DNA from: Novibacillus thermophilus
GTDB taxonomy: Bacteria > Bacillota > Bacilli > Thermoactinomycetales > Novibacillaceae
Direction: 5' to 3'
Assembly: GCF_002005165.1 (NCBI RefSeq)
Contig: NZ_CP019699.1
Coordinates: 3,534,001 to 3,598,000 of the forward strand
Length of the DNA stretch: 64,000 bases
The notes beneath the pieces are model-generated. The model was not told the DNA's origin. It ran no database searches and worked only from the letters and a program-made list of their open reading frames with translations. The translations under genes were made by a program, and so were the position numbers. Each line of letters opens with the position of its first letter. Position 1 is the first letter of the stretch. Positions 18,413 through 28,321 of the stretch are shown piece after piece.

Positions 18413-18577
18413 ATGCCAGTGTCTAAAAAACACCGCCAGGCTAACAAACGCGGGGAACAGCTGACGCCGGAAGAATGGTCAGCAGAACAGCTCGAACACA
18501 AGCAGGAGAACGACGGGCGGGAAAAAGAGCCGATCGAGAACCGCAGGACGGACGGACCGAATATTCCGTCGACTTAA
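18413..18577 (+). CDS. Small very hydrophilic protein, unknown function
   Basis: A 54-residue protein rich in Glu, Lys, Arg, Gln and Asn (starts MPVSKKHRQANKRGEQLTPE). It has no hydrophobic segment or Cys and looks unstructured. An AAGGGAG site lies just upstream of ATG 18413; ATG 18410 and GTG 18419 are alternatives. It sits alone between two minus-strand genes, facing the NhaC gene. It could be a sporulation-type small protein, but nothing proves it. Confidence 0.5.
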   Translation: MPVSKKHRQANKRGEQLTPEEWSAEQLEHKQENDGREKEPIENRRTDGPNIPST

Positions 18578-18603
18578 TGTTAAAAGCGTTATACACGACT
18601 GCC

Positions 18604-18663
18604 ATCCAAAAAAACCGCGCGAAGGTCCTTTCCTCCGTGGAAGAGGTGCCTTTCGCGCGGTTT
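18604..18663 (-). terminator. Intrinsic terminator after the NhaC-family gene
   Basis: On the minus strand an AAACCGCGCGAAAGG arm pairs across a roughly 25-base apical region with a CCTTCGCGCGG arm and runs into a T-rich tract (GGTTTTTTTGG). It begins five bases past the stop of the antiporter gene and may also act on the convergent small gene. Confidence 0.85.
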
Positions 18664-18668
18664 CTCGG

Positions 18669-20159
18669 TTAACGATCCCCTTTGGGAGGTTGTTTCGCTT
18701 CTTCTCCATCCCTCCCTTCAAAGCGCAAACCCCAGCCTGTTAAAGCGGCCAACAGCATCACGATGACGAGAAACCACCCTTGAAAGACGAACGGGAAGAC
18801 AGAGGTCGGCTGTACAACGGGCAGCCACTCGTAGCGCTCTTGCAATCCGACCATCGTGCCTAATCCGAGCAACACTGGAGCACCCCAAGGAAAAATGTAA
18901 CCGAGCGCCGATGTCATCGCATCCAGCATATTCGCCCGCCGGTAACGGTGTATGCTGTACTTTTCACCAATTTCCTTTACAAAGGGAGCAGCCGCAATTT
19001 CAGCCGCCGTATTGATCGTAATAGCACTGTTCAGCAGGGCGACTATGCCCCAAATGGCCAATTCTGCCCTGCGGACGATGCCGTTGATCCATCTCATCAA
19101 GGCGCGCGTCATGACTTCCATCGTTCCGCCTAAGCGGAGTAAATGGGATGCCGCAACAATGAGCAAAATGAGAATGGCCATGTTCACGTACCCAGCTATT
19201 CCGTCAACTAAAGCCCCTTCCACATAGACGTCCGACTCCGGGTTGAAACGGATAATGTCGCCCATCGTCCCCAAATTCAAACCGATGACAATGGGAATGG
19301 AAGACACAATGCCCCACGTCAAGGAAGTAATCAGATGTTGTCCGGAGAGGGCGAGGACAATGACGAGGATAAACGGTATGAGCAACACAAGTCCTGCAGG
19401 ACTCGTGGACTCTTGCATCGCCTGCAGCGCAGTTGTATCCGTTATTTCTGTCTCGCCGCCTCCGCCAAATACGGCAAAGAGGATGAGAGCCGGTACCGCT
19501 GCAGCAATGGAGTATTTAAAGCGCGAACGCACGACTCCCGGCACATCGGCATCCTGCGTCGTCGCCGACACGATCGTCGTGTCCGAAACAGGTGCCAGAT
19601 TGTCTCCAAACACTGCCCCTGCCAAAATGGCGGCAAAGAGCATCGTCGGATCGGCACCCGTGGCCACGCCTGCCGGGTACATGAGCGTGCAAAACGCGAC
19701 CGTCGTCCCGTACCCGGTGCCTACAGCGGTAGAAAAGACAGAAGCCAACACAAACGTCGTCGCTACAAACAGCGAGCCGGTGACACCCGACGCTTGCCCC
19801 AACCAGACGAGCCCTTCGACCAATCCCCCCGCCTGCAACACCTGGGCAAACATCCCGGCCCAGAACCACGCCACCATGGCGATGACCCCGACCGGCTGTG
19901 CCAACCCATCAAACAACCCCTGGGCGTAATCCTCCCATTTACTTTTACAGAAGAACAAGCCCACAGCCAGGCCGATCACCGCACCCAGAACGAGCCCGAT
20001 TTCAGAAGACACCCCGAGCACGCTCGTCGTCACGGCCCAAATGACGAAAATCAGCAACGGCACCGCCGCACCGAAGGCACCAAAGCGAAACTCCAATTTC
20101 TGTATGCGCTTACCTCCTGCTGCGCGTGAAAAGACTTCTTTCTGGCCGCTTAACTCCAT
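18669..20159 (-). CDS. NhaC-family Na+/H+ antiporter or organic-acid antiporter
   Basis: A 496-residue membrane protein with about 11-12 helices. Family features include the GTGYGTTVAFCTLMYPAG stretch, AGAVFGDNLAPVSDTTIVS (the conserved GD-N-PVSDTT signature) and NTAAEIAAAPFVKEIG. Members exchange Na+ for H+, malate/lactate or amino acids. The frame is open to 20282, but ATG 20159 follows a GAGGAGGG site and gives the family's usual N-terminus. It is divergent from the AraC-type regulator. Confidence 0.88.
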   Translation of the reverse strand: MELSGQKEVFSRAAGGKRIQKLEFRFGAFGAAVPLLIFVIWAVTTSVLGVSSEIGLVLGAVIGLAVGLFFCKSKWEDYAQGLFDGLAQPVGVIAMVAWFWAGMFAQVLQAGGLVEGLVWLGQASGVTGSLFVATTFVLASVFSTAVGTGYGTTVAFCTLMYPAGVATGADPTMLFAAILAGAVFGDNLAPVSDTTIVSATTQDADVPGVVRSRFKYSIAAAVPALILFAVFGGGGETEITDTTALQAMQESTSPAGLVLLIPFILVIVLALSGQHLITSLTWGIVSSIPIVIGLNLGTMGDIIRFNPESDVYVEGALVDGIAGYVNMAILILLIVAASHLLRLGGTMEVMTRALMRWINGIVRRAELAIWGIVALLNSAITINTAAEIAAAPFVKEIGEKYSIHRYRRANMLDAMTSALGYIFPWGAPVLLGLGTMVGLQERYEWLPVVQPTSVFPFVFQGWFLVIVMLLAALTGWGLRFEGRDGEEAKQPPKGDR

Positions 20160-20299
20160 GGCGATAAAACCCTCCTCTTTTTTTATCCTTCCACAGTGTA
20201 GCACAAGTGTCCAGACCCTTGCTATTTCCCGACTGTTAAGGTATTTTTTTAACACGCTTACACGTTTGGAATGTATATGCAACGGAAGGTGACGACATC

Positions 20300-21802
20300 A
20301 TGGGGACTATTTTAATTGCAGATCGGGACCAGACTGAACGCTTCGGCATACGTTGGTTCATCCAGTCTAACCGCATACATTTTGACCGTGTCAGCGAAGC
20401 CGGAAACCTGAAAGACGCTGTGGAGTACATCAAAATGTACAAACCAGACGTCGTCTGCATCGAGTTGGAGATGGTGCCTCCCCAGCACATGCGCGACATT
20501 GCGCTGTTGCTGCGCCAATACGCTCGCTGGACTATATGCTTGACAGCCGAACCGGTCTATGAACGGGCCCTGCAAGCGATCGATTTTCACGGCAGGAGCT
20601 TATTAGTGAAACCGTTGTCGCCAGAACAACTGAAGCGGTCACTGTTGCAGGCGTCACGACAGTATTCGCGGAAATCCCAAACAGACACCATCCTACCCGC
20701 GCCGGACATTGTGCACTCCCACTTTTTCATTCCGCACCCGCTGTACGAACGGAATTACAGTTTGATCGTGTTGCGTCCGGAAGAAACCCGTCACCTTTCA
20801 ACGCTGTACAACTGGATAGAACAGTACGCTTTCCCCCACCTTGTGAAACACTTCGCTTTGCAACACGACGTCGTGTGCGTCCTTAAAATCCCTAAGGAAC
20901 AAGAAAAGGCGGTCCTCCAACAGGAAGGGCAGCGCATACTGGAGCGGTGGGTCAGCGATCACCCGCACTGTCGATTGAGTCTCGCCGTCCACCCCTCTTC
21001 AGTCCCCGCCGCCAGTATCCACGACATGTACACAAGAACAGCGGACATGTTTAAACTGAGTTTTTTCAAAGGGCTGCAACAGCTTTTTTGGGTGGACGAA
21101 AACGTGATATTTAATCCTGTGGACCCATTCCTGACTCCCGAAGAACAGCGGGAATGGATGACCATGCTAGATGACGGAGACAAACATGCCGTCAAAGAGT
21201 GGCTGTACCGCCGATTCACTAGTTTTCAAAACCCGTACCCCGATCCGGAGTTGATTCGGGTCCGCCTGACGAGTGTCCTGGCGCAACTGAGGCGGTTTAT
21301 GAAAACGTATCACTTGGACCGCAAAGAAGACACGGAGACTCGCTACCACGACATTTTCCAAACCATACTGTCCGCCCCCGTTCTCTTCAGCATCGTTCAA
21401 GAAGTGGTGTTGTTCGTATTTGACCTCATCGATGAAGCGAACAAACAGAAAGAGCAGTCCACGACGAACGTCATCGAAAGAGGCCTCCGGTACATAGAAC
21501 AAAACTACCGGACCCCCCGGTTAAGGTTGCAGGACGTCGCCGAACACGTCAACATGAGCCCCAGCTATTACAGCCACCTGTTGACGAAAGCGACGGGACA
21601 GTCGTTTAGACAAATACTAAAAAGCGTTCGATTGAAGCACGCCAAGAAACTGTTGGCGGAGTCGACGTGGACGGTACAAGAAATTACGGAACACGTCGGA
21701 TTTACTGACGCCAATTACTTCAGCCGCATTTTTAAGGAGGCCACCGGAGAAACTCCGAGAGAATACCGCCAAAAGAAAAGTAAGAAATCAAAAGAAAAGT
21801 AA
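20300..21802 (+). CDS. AraC-type response regulator with a degenerate receiver
   Basis: A 500-residue regulator. The N-terminal 120 residues look like a receiver domain: acidic pair in IADRDQ, conserved Lys in LLVKPLS. At the expected phosphorylation site the sequence reads VVCIELEMV, with Glu where Asp is usual. A middle region of about 250 residues has no recognised domain. The C-terminal 100 residues hold two AraC helix-turn-helix units (LQDVAEHVNMSPSYYSHLL and VQEITEHVGFTDANYFSRIF). It lies just upstream of hutU in the same direction, so it may control the hut genes; no cognate kinase is nearby. A terminator follows. Confidence 0.87.
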   Translation: MGTILIADRDQTERFGIRWFIQSNRIHFDRVSEAGNLKDAVEYIKMYKPDVVCIELEMVPPQHMRDIALLLRQYARWTICLTAEPVYERALQAIDFHGRSLLVKPLSPEQLKRSLLQASRQYSRKSQTDTILPAPDIVHSHFFIPHPLYERNYSLIVLRPEETRHLSTLYNWIEQYAFPHLVKHFALQHDVVCVLKIPKEQEKAVLQQEGQRILERWVSDHPHCRLSLAVHPSSVPAASIHDMYTRTADMFKLSFFKGLQQLFWVDENVIFNPVDPFLTPEEQREWMTMLDDGDKHAVKEWLYRRFTSFQNPYPDPELIRVRLTSVLAQLRRFMKTYHLDRKEDTETRYHDIFQTILSAPVLFSIVQEVVLFVFDLIDEANKQKEQSTTNVIERGLRYIEQNYRTPRLRLQDVAEHVNMSPSYYSHLLTKATGQSFRQILKSVRLKHAKKLLAESTWTVQEITEHVGFTDANYFSRIFKEATGETPREYRQKKSKKSKEK

Positions 21803-21823
21803 GGTGTAAGACCTTACTTTTTT
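21797..21823 (+). terminator. Intrinsic terminator after the AraC-type regulator
   Basis: AGTAAGGT and ACCTTACT form an 8-bp stem around a five-base loop, followed by TTTTTTG. It overlaps the stop codon region of the regulator gene and shows that hutU has its own promoter downstream. Confidence 0.87.
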
Positions 21824-21951
21824 GTCGGCCGAATTTTCAATTAAATTAAATGCGTATATTCAAATAAAAATGGCCTATCTATTTTGACATGTGGGCGATT
21901 AAGATGGTGGTAAACCACTAAACGGTACTTGACGAATGCGGAGGTTTTCAC

Positions 21952-23607
21952 ATGTCACACAGAACAGCCATTCGCGCCCCGCGGGGCACAACATTGAACA
22001 CGAAAGGGTGGATTCAAGAGGCCGCTCTGCGCATGCTCATGAACAACCTCGACCCGGAAGTGGCAGAACGGCCGCAAGACCTCGTCGTGTACGGCGGCAT
22101 TGGAAAAGCAGCCCGCAACTGGGAGAGTTTCAACGCCATCGTCGACACGCTAAAGCAGTTGGAAGACGACGAAACAATGCTCGTCCAATCGGGCAAACCC
22201 GTGGCCGTGTTTAAGACGCACACCGATGCGCCCCGCGTCTTAATCGCCAATTCCAACCTCGTCCCGGCGTGGGCCACGTGGGAGCACTTCCACGAACTGG
22301 ACAAAAAAGGGTTGATCATGTACGGACAGATGACGGCCGGCAGCTGGATTTACATCGGCAGTCAAGGCATCGTCCAAGGAACGTACGAGACGTTCGCCGA
22401 ATGCGCCCGGCGACATTTTAACGGCACGCTGAAAGGCACGGTTACCGTCACCGCCGGCCTGGGCGGGATGGGCGGCGCCCAACCCCTTGCCGTCACGATG
22501 AACGACGGCGTCGTCATCGCGGTGGAAGTGGACGAAACGCGCATCCAGCGGCGCCTCGACACGCGATACCTCGACATGAAGGTGGATACCCTCGATGAGG
22601 CCATTCGTCTGGCGGAAGAAGCAAAGCAAAAGGAGAAGGCTCTCTCGATTGGCTTACTCGGCAATGCGGCAGAAATTTTGCCCGAAATGGTGCGGCGCGG
22701 ATTTGTCCCAGACATCGTGACGGATCAGACGTCCGCCCACGATCCCTTCAACGGCTACGTTCCCGCTGGGGTAACCCTGGAAGACGCACGCGAGATGCGC
22801 CAAGCGTCGCCTGACGCTGTCGTGAAAAAAGCCAAGGAGAGTATGGCCGTACACGTAGAGGCCATGCTCGAGATGCAGAAAAAAGGCGCCGTCGCCTTTG
22901 ACTACGGCAACAACATTCGCCAGGTCGCCCACGACGAAGGTGTGAAAGATGCCTTTAATTTCCCCGGTTTTGTGCCGGCGTACATCCGGCCGCAATTTTG
23001 CGAAGGCAAAGGCCCCTTCCGCTGGGTCGCCCTCTCCGGCAACCCGGAAGACATATACAAAACGGACGAGGTCATTTTGCGGGAGTTCCGCGACAATGAA
23101 CACTTGTGCAACTGGATTCGCATGGCCCGCGAAAAAATTGCCTTCCAGGGACTCCCGTCGCGCATCTGTTGGCTCGGCTACGGGGAGAGAGCCCGCTTCG
23201 GCAAAATCATCAACCAGATGGTGGCAGACGGCGAACTGGAAGCGCCGATCGTGATCGGACGGGACCACCTCGATTCCGGATCGGTCGCATCGCCAAATCG
23301 TGAAACCGAAGCCATGAAGGACGGCAGTGACGCCGTCGCCGACTGGCCGATCTTGAACGCCCTCATAAACGCCGTTGGCGGTGCCAGCTGGGTGTCCGTC
23401 CACCACGGCGGAGGAGTCGGCATGGGGTATTCTCTGCACGCCGGCATGGTCATCGTCGCCGACGGTACGAAAGCAGCCGAGGCGCGGCTGGAGCGCGTCT
23501 TAACGACCGATCCCGGCATGGGCGTGGTCCGTCACGCCGACGCTGGCTACGAGCTGGCGCAAAAAACCGCCCGCGAACGGGGTGTACACATCCCGATGTT
23601 GAAATAG
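21952..23607 (+). CDS. hutU: Urocanate hydratase (urocanase)
   Basis: Second step of histidine degradation: urocanate plus water to imidazolonepropionate, in the cytoplasm, with NAD+ bound as electrophile. The 551-residue length matches the family. Conserved parts include [42 protein letters not shown] and the C-terminal [24 protein letters not shown] site precedes the ATG. A TTGACA at 21894-21899 and a small palindrome GTGGTAAACCAC (21907-21918) lie upstream, but no good -10 is visible. hutI and hutG follow on the same strand. Confidence 0.97.
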   Translation: MSHRTAIRAPRGTTLNTKGWIQEAALRMLMNNLDPEVAERPQDLVVYGGIGKAARNWESFNAIVDTLKQLEDDETMLVQSGKPVAVFKTHTDAPRVLIANSNLVPAWATWEHFHELDKKGLIMYGQMTAGSWIYIGSQGIVQGTYETFAECARRHFNGTLKGTVTVTAGLGGMGGAQPLAVTMNDGVVIAVEVDETRIQRRLDTRYLDMKVDTLDEAIRLAEEAKQKEKALSIGLLGNAAEILPEMVRRGFVPDIVTDQTSAHDPFNGYVPAGVTLEDAREMRQASPDAVVKKAKESMAVHVEAMLEMQKKGAVAFDYGNNIRQVAHDEGVKDAFNFPGFVPAYIRPQFCEGKGPFRWVALSGNPEDIYKTDEVILREFRDNEHLCNWIRMAREKIAFQGLPSRICWLGYGERARFGKIINQMVADGELEAPIVIGRDHLDSGSVASPNRETEAMKDGSDAVADWPILNALINAVGGASWVSVHHGGGVGMGYSLHAGMVIVADGTKAAEARLERVLTTDPGMGVVRHADAGYELAQKTARERGVHIPMLK

Positions 23608-23739
23608 GACAGTGAGCGCCGCATGAAAAGGACGTCCACAGTTGCCCGCATAACCCGAAGGTTGCGAATGTACTGAAAGGATGCACTTTGAGGATGACTG
23701 TCTATCGAAGCGTTAGAAATACAGCAGAGGAGGTCCGTC

Positions 23740-25014
23740 ATGACGAAACCACTGTTTGTCCGCCGTGCAGCGCAACTCGTCACACTGCGCGGAACGTCTG
23801 AAACGCCGGTTAGTGGAAAACGCATGAGTGACTTAGGGATCATTGAAGACGGATCTGTTTGGGTCGAAGACGGAACCATTCGCTACGTCGGCCATGATTC
23901 AGACGTTTTGGCACAAGTGGGTGAGCGCCTGTCTGAAGCCGACCAGATTGATGCCCGCGGCAAAGTCGTCACCCCCGGCCTCGTCGACCCGCACACGCAC
24001 GTCGTCTTCGCCGGAAGTCGTGAGAACGAGTTCGAAATGCGGCTCAGCGGGGCCACCTACATGGAGATTATGAATGCCGGCGGCGGCATTCACAGTACGA
24101 CCCAAGCGACACGGAATGCATCAGAGGAACAGCTGTATCAGGAGACACTTCCACGGCTTGACCGCTTCCTGCAACACGGGGTGACCACAGTAGAAGCAAA
24201 AAGCGGTTACGGCCTGTCGCTGGAGCACGAACTGAAACAGTTGCGCGTCGCCAAACGGTTAGACGACGATCACCCCGTCGACATCGTCTCCACCTTTATG
24301 GGCGCCCACGCAGTCCCTGAAGCGTACAAAGACGATCCAGACCGCTTTGTCGACATTGTCATTCACGAGATGATCCCGAAAGTGGCCGAAAGCGGCCTAG
24401 CCGAATTTAACGACGTGTTTTGCGAACTGGGCGTCTTTACCCCGGAACAGTCAGAACGCATTTTAACCGCCGGAAAAGAACACGGCCTGTTGCCGAAAAT
24501 ACACGCAGACGAGATTGAACCGTACCGAGGGGCGGAGACCGCAGCCCGGGTCGGTGCCGTGTCGGCCGACCATTTGCTGCGCGTTACAGACGCAGGAATT
24601 AAGCAAATGGCCGATGCTGGTGTCGTGGCCGTTCTGCTGCCTGGGACCGCGTTCTTCCTCATGACTGAAGCGGCAAACGCCCGCAAAATGATCGATGCCG
24701 GCGTGCCGGTGGCGTTGTCGACAGACCGCAATCCCGGCTCATCGCCGACAGAATCGCTGCCGTTTATCATGAACTTGGGCTGCCTTTCAATGAACATGAC
24801 GCCGGCTGAAGTCATTACTGCCGCCACGATCAACGCCGCCCACGCCATCAAGCGCGGCCACGTCATCGGTAGCGTCGAAACTGGCAAACAAGGCGATCTC
24901 GTCATTTTCGACGCTCCGAACGTCGCTTACATGCAGTACAATTACGCCGTCAATCTCGTCGACACAGTCGTGAAAAAAGGAAAGGTCGTGGTCAAACAAG
25001 GATCGCTCCTTTAA
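23740..25014 (+). CDS. hutI: Imidazolonepropionase
   Basis: Third step of histidine degradation: imidazolonepropionate to N-formimidoyl-glutamate. A 424-residue amidohydrolase with the metal-binding DPHTHVVFAGSR near the N-terminus, KSGYGL, HADEIEP, and the late STDRNPGSSP motif. A GGAGGTC site lies before the ATG. The 132-base gap to hutU holds no gene or clear terminator. hutG begins 20 bases after the stop. Confidence 0.97.
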   Translation: MTKPLFVRRAAQLVTLRGTSETPVSGKRMSDLGIIEDGSVWVEDGTIRYVGHDSDVLAQVGERLSEADQIDARGKVVTPGLVDPHTHVVFAGSRENEFEMRLSGATYMEIMNAGGGIHSTTQATRNASEEQLYQETLPRLDRFLQHGVTTVEAKSGYGLSLEHELKQLRVAKRLDDDHPVDIVSTFMGAHAVPEAYKDDPDRFVDIVIHEMIPKVAESGLAEFNDVFCELGVFTPEQSERILTAGKEHGLLPKIHADEIEPYRGAETAARVGAVSADHLLRVTDAGIKQMADAGVVAVLLPGTAFFLMTEAANARKMIDAGVPVALSTDRNPGSSPTESLPFIMNLGCLSMNMTPAEVITAATINAAHAIKRGHVIGSVETGKQGDLVIFDAPNVAYMQYNYAVNLVDTVVKKGKVVVKQGSLL

Positions 25015-25034
25015 ACAAAGAGCAGGTGATGAAC

Positions 25035-26033
25035 ATGACGACTTACCCGTACCCGCAATTAAATCCACCGCCTTTTGTCTGGCAAAAGGAAACCGGTGTC
25101 CGTGAACCCAAAGTTCACGAGTGGATCAGGTCGTTAAGCCCCGGCGCCGATCACGTTGAATGGCAAAACGTCGATGTCACCCTGTTGGGGGTCCCGCTGT
25201 CCCGCTCGTCGATCAGCGCCTCTGCCGCCAGTGAAACGCCCCACGCCATGCGCCAAGCGTGGAAAGGGTTTGTCCCGTACAACCTTGATTACGACGTAGA
25301 TTTGACGCCGCTAAACGTCGTCGACTTGGGAGACGTGAAGCAGCACGTGACCGACATCGCCTGGAGCCACAAAGCCATTACAGATGCGATGTACGCCATG
25401 CGCACACACCATCCGAACACGTTTCCGCTGGCACTGGGCGGCGACCATTCGATAACGGCCATGCTCGTGAAGGGGTGGAAAAAAGCGCACCCAGACGAGC
25501 GGATCGGCATTTTGCAGCTGGACACCCACTTTGACCTGCGCAGTCTAAAAGACAACGGCCCGAGCAACGGGACTCCCATTCGAAACTTGATTGAGAGCGG
25601 CACCATTAAAGGGGAAGACGTCTGGAACATCGGACTGCACGGTTTCTTCAACGCCAAGTCCCTCAAAGAGTACGCAGACAGAGCGGGAATCCGATACGTG
25701 ACCATGCGTCGCGCGCGCCAGCGCGGCTTAGATGCCGTGATCCAGGAGGCGCTCCTCGATCTAAAGCGCCGCGTGGACACCGTTTATGTCACTGTCGACA
25801 TGGACGTCCTCGACATAGCGTACGGTCCTGGAGCCCCAGCTACGACACCCGGCGGCATGCAGACCGACGAACTGTTCACGGCGGTCACGGCAGCCGGACG
25901 CGACCCGCATGTGAAAGCGATGGACATCGTCTGCCTCGATCCGCACAAAGATGTCGCACAGGCCACTGTCAAAGCCGGCGTACACACGATGCTCAGTTTC
26001 CTGACGGGATTCTACTTGCGACAACACGACTGA
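25035..26033 (+). CDS. hutG: Formimidoylglutamase
   Basis: Last Hut step: N-formimidoyl-glutamate to glutamate and formamide. A 332-residue arginase-superfamily enzyme with manganese-binding motifs GGDHSI, LDTHFD and DMDVLD. I chose ATG 25035 because AGCAGG is nine bases before it; GTG and ATG codons just upstream (25026, 25029) are possible. It is followed 17 bases later by the yjiH gene. Confidence 0.93.
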   Translation: MTTYPYPQLNPPPFVWQKETGVREPKVHEWIRSLSPGADHVEWQNVDVTLLGVPLSRSSISASAASETPHAMRQAWKGFVPYNLDYDVDLTPLNVVDLGDVKQHVTDIAWSHKAITDAMYAMRTHHPNTFPLALGGDHSITAMLVKGWKKAHPDERIGILQLDTHFDLRSLKDNGPSNGTPIRNLIESGTIKGEDVWNIGLHGFFNAKSLKEYADRAGIRYVTMRRARQRGLDAVIQEALLDLKRRVDTVYVTVDMDVLDIAYGPGAPATTPGGMQTDELFTAVTAAGRDPHVKAMDIVCLDPHKDVAQATVKAGVHTMLSFLTGFYLRQHD

Positions 26034-26049
26034 AAGGAGTGTTCACACA

Positions 26050-27377
26050 TTGGATGGACTACATCGGACAAAAACAAACCAAACACTCGCACAGCCTCCC
26101 GTGTCACCAGCCGCGGCATGTCGATTCTTTCTGTTCAGTGCCATCGGAATCTTTATGTTTTTCATTCCGGTGACACTAAACGGCACGAACTCCATTATGC
26201 TCGATCACATCGTCTCGGGCTTTCGTACGGCGTTCTCTAGTCTGACACCTTATTACGCACTCTTCGTCATAGCGCTGGGAGCCGTTTACCCCTTTGTCGC
26301 CAAAACGTGGAAGGAAAACGCGGTCGCTCTCACGTTTTCAGTCCTAAAAGTTCTCGGCTTCATCATCACCGTCATGCTCGTCTTTGAATTCGGTCCAGCC
26401 TGGCTGTTTCACGACAACATGGGCCCGTTTTTGCTCAATTCCCTCGTCATCCCCGTGGGGTTGCTCGTTCCAATCGGCTCCATATTTTTAGCCCTGCTCG
26501 TCGGCTACGGATTGCTGGAGTTTATCAGCATCCTCATGCAGCCGGTGATGAAACCCGTCTGGAAGACGCCGGGCCGGTCAGCTCTCGATGCCGTGGCGTC
26601 CTTCGTCGGCAGTTATTCCATCGGTCTGTTAATTACTAACCGCTTATTCAAAGAGGGGAAGTGCACGGTCAAAGAGGCGACTATCATTGCAACCGGTTTC
26701 TCCACCGTGTCCGTCACGTTTATGGTGGTGGTGGCCGACACCCTCGGTCTGATGGACATGTGGAACGCTTACTTCTGGACAACCTTTGTCGTGACGTTTG
26801 TGGTGACAGCGATCACAGTCCGAATTTGGCCTCTGAACCGTATGAGTGAAAACTACTATGACGGAAAAGGGACCCCGGAAATCACAATAGAAAACAACCG
26901 CCTGCGCCACGCCTGGATGAAAGCGATGGAAACGGCGGAAATTTGTCAAAAAATGTATGGCAAAATTTAAAAGACGGCTTCGTGATGACGATGAGCATTT
27001 TACCGTCCATCATGTCTGTCGGGCTCATCGGACTCGTGTTAGCGGAATATACGCCGCTTTTTGATTTCCTCGGCTACTTGTTCTACCCGTTTGCGGCACT
27101 CGTCCAACTGCCTGAACCGCTGCTCGCCGGGAAAGCTGCAGCCCTTTCCATTGTGGAGATGTTCTTGCCAGCCCTGTTGACAGTGGACGCCGCCCTGATG
27201 ACGAAATTCGTTACCGGCATCGTGTGCGTGTCTGCGATTTTATTCTTCTCCGCTGTCATACCCGTCATTTTGTCCACGGAGATCCCGGTGAGCATTCCCA
27301 AGTTGGTTGTCATTTGGTTCGAACGCGTCGTGTTGACCATACTGATTGCCACTCCCCTCGCTTACTTGTTGCTGTGA
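26050..27377 (+). pseudogene. YjiH-family membrane protein (nucleoside-transporter gate domain), frameshifted
   Basis: Two frames form one YjiH-type protein of about 440 residues. Residues 1-300 come from 26050-26936 and the rest from about 26943-27377. At the break, frame one ends AWMKAMETAEI and frame two continues SKNVWQNLKDGFVMTMS; restoring one A in the AAA run near 26940 gives AENLSKNVWQ. The protein has about ten helices. The start is TTG 26050 with an AAAGGAG site. YjiH proteins often lie beside hut genes and may be transporters; the substrate is unknown. Either a real mutation or a homopolymer read error. Confidence 0.8.
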
Positions 27378-27457
27378 GCCGAAATGTGGGCGACTGCCCG
27401 AGTTGTCAAAAAGGAGCTTAGGAGGAATACACCGTCTGTGGTTGGCAGCTCCTGCTG

Positions 27458-27463
27458 TGTTAT
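27458..27463 (+). promoter_or_regulatory. Probable extended -10 box of the thiazole operon
   Basis: TGTTATGAT about 50 bases upstream of the TPP aptamer fits an extended -10 promoter. A matching -35 is not clear. An imperfect hairpin with AGGAGCT/AGCTCCT arms (27413-27451) precedes it. Confidence 0.45.
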
Positions 27464-27511
27464 GATACGATGGAGTCAAACAGCTGACGAAAGCGAAAAC
27501 ATGAATACAAA

Positions 27512-27607
27512 ATCACTAGGGGTGCCTTTGGAGAAAGGCTGAGATTAAAGTGACACTTTAAAACCCTTTGAACCTGATCTGGGTCAATACCAGCGTAGGG
27601 AAGTGAT
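27512..27607 (+). ncRNA. TPP riboswitch (THI element)
   Basis: The conserved cores are all present: AGGGGTGCC, GGCTGAGAT, CCTTTGAACCTGATCTGG and the closing CAATACCAGCGTAGGGAA, with a P1 helix pairing ATCACT (27512) with AGTGAT (27602). It binds thiamine pyrophosphate. With the terminator just downstream it should shut off tenI-thiS-thiG when TPP is plentiful. Confidence 0.97.
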
Positions 27608-27625
27608 GGGAGAAACGTGAGCCTC

Positions 27626-27657
27626 AACCACTTTCCACAACTGGGAAGTGGTTTTTT
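27626..27657 (+). terminator. Riboswitch-controlled intrinsic terminator
   Basis: AACCACTTTCC pairs with GGGAAGTGGTT and is followed by six T. It lies 19 bases after the TPP aptamer and 20 before tenI, the usual expression-platform position. Confidence 0.92.
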
Positions 27658-27676
27658 AAATGGCAGGTGAAGCGGA

Positions 27677-28321
27677 ATGAATTTAAAACAGGCGAAACAC
27701 GTCGAGCTCCACGCCGTGACCGATGGCTCCCAAACGGTGGAGGAATTGTCGGAAATTTTATTACTCATCCAGCGTGACGTCGACTTTATCCACATCAGGG
27801 AAAAAAATAAACAGCCAAAAAAAATCGTGCAACTGATCCAAGCTCTCGTTGACAGCGGAGTCCCGAGAGAGAAGTTAGTCGTAAACGACCGTGTGGATAT
27901 CGCCCTTCTGCTCGGCCTCCACAACGTTCACCTCCCTTCCGCAGGGATCCCCGTCGAACGGTTGAAGGAAAAGTTCCCCGAGTTGAAAGCCGGCGTTTCC
28001 GTTCACACGCTGGAAGACGCCCTCCAAGCGGAACAAAAAGGTGCCGATTACGTCATGTTCGGGCATATCTTCACAACCCGTTCAAAGCCCGGTTTGTCTC
28101 CGAGGGGGTTGGACGCTTTAAGGGCGGTCGCCCACACGGTGAAACGGCCCGTCGTCGCCATTGGGGGCATTCATCCACACAACGCAAAAGACGTTGTTGA
28201 AGCGGGTGCCGCCGGCATTGCCGTCATGTCTGCTCTTTTTTCGGCGGAAAATCCGCAAAAAGCTGCTCGCTCGTTCCATTTTGTGCACAAGGGGGGAGGC
28301 CATGGAACCCGACCCGTTTAA
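27677..28321 (+). CDS. tenI: Thiazole tautomerase TenI
   Basis: A 214-residue TIM-barrel protein of the ThiE/TenI family. TenI aromatises the thiazole made by ThiG. It starts like TenI (VELHAVTDGSQ), has VDFIHIREKNKQP, the catalytic His in FGHIF followed by TTRSKPGLSPRG, and ends GIAVMSALFSAENPQ. A role as thiamine phosphate synthase is less likely because the pyrophosphate-binding features of ThiE are not obvious. First gene behind the TPP riboswitch. Confidence 0.88.
   Translation: MNLKQAKHVELHAVTDGSQTVEELSEILLLIQRDVDFIHIREKNKQPKKIVQLIQALVDSGVPREKLVVNDRVDIALLLGLHNVHLPSAGIPVERLKEKFPELKAGVSVHTLEDALQAEQKGADYVMFGHIFTTRSKPGLSPRGLDALRAVAHTVKRPVVAIGGIHPHNAKDVVEAGAAGIAVMSALFSAENPQKAARSFHFVHKGGGHGTRPV

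Noticed and set aside
19335-20129. 264-codon plus-strand frame opposite the NhaC gene
   Set aside because: Antisense shadow of a clear membrane protein gene; composition is Arg/His-rich without any domain.
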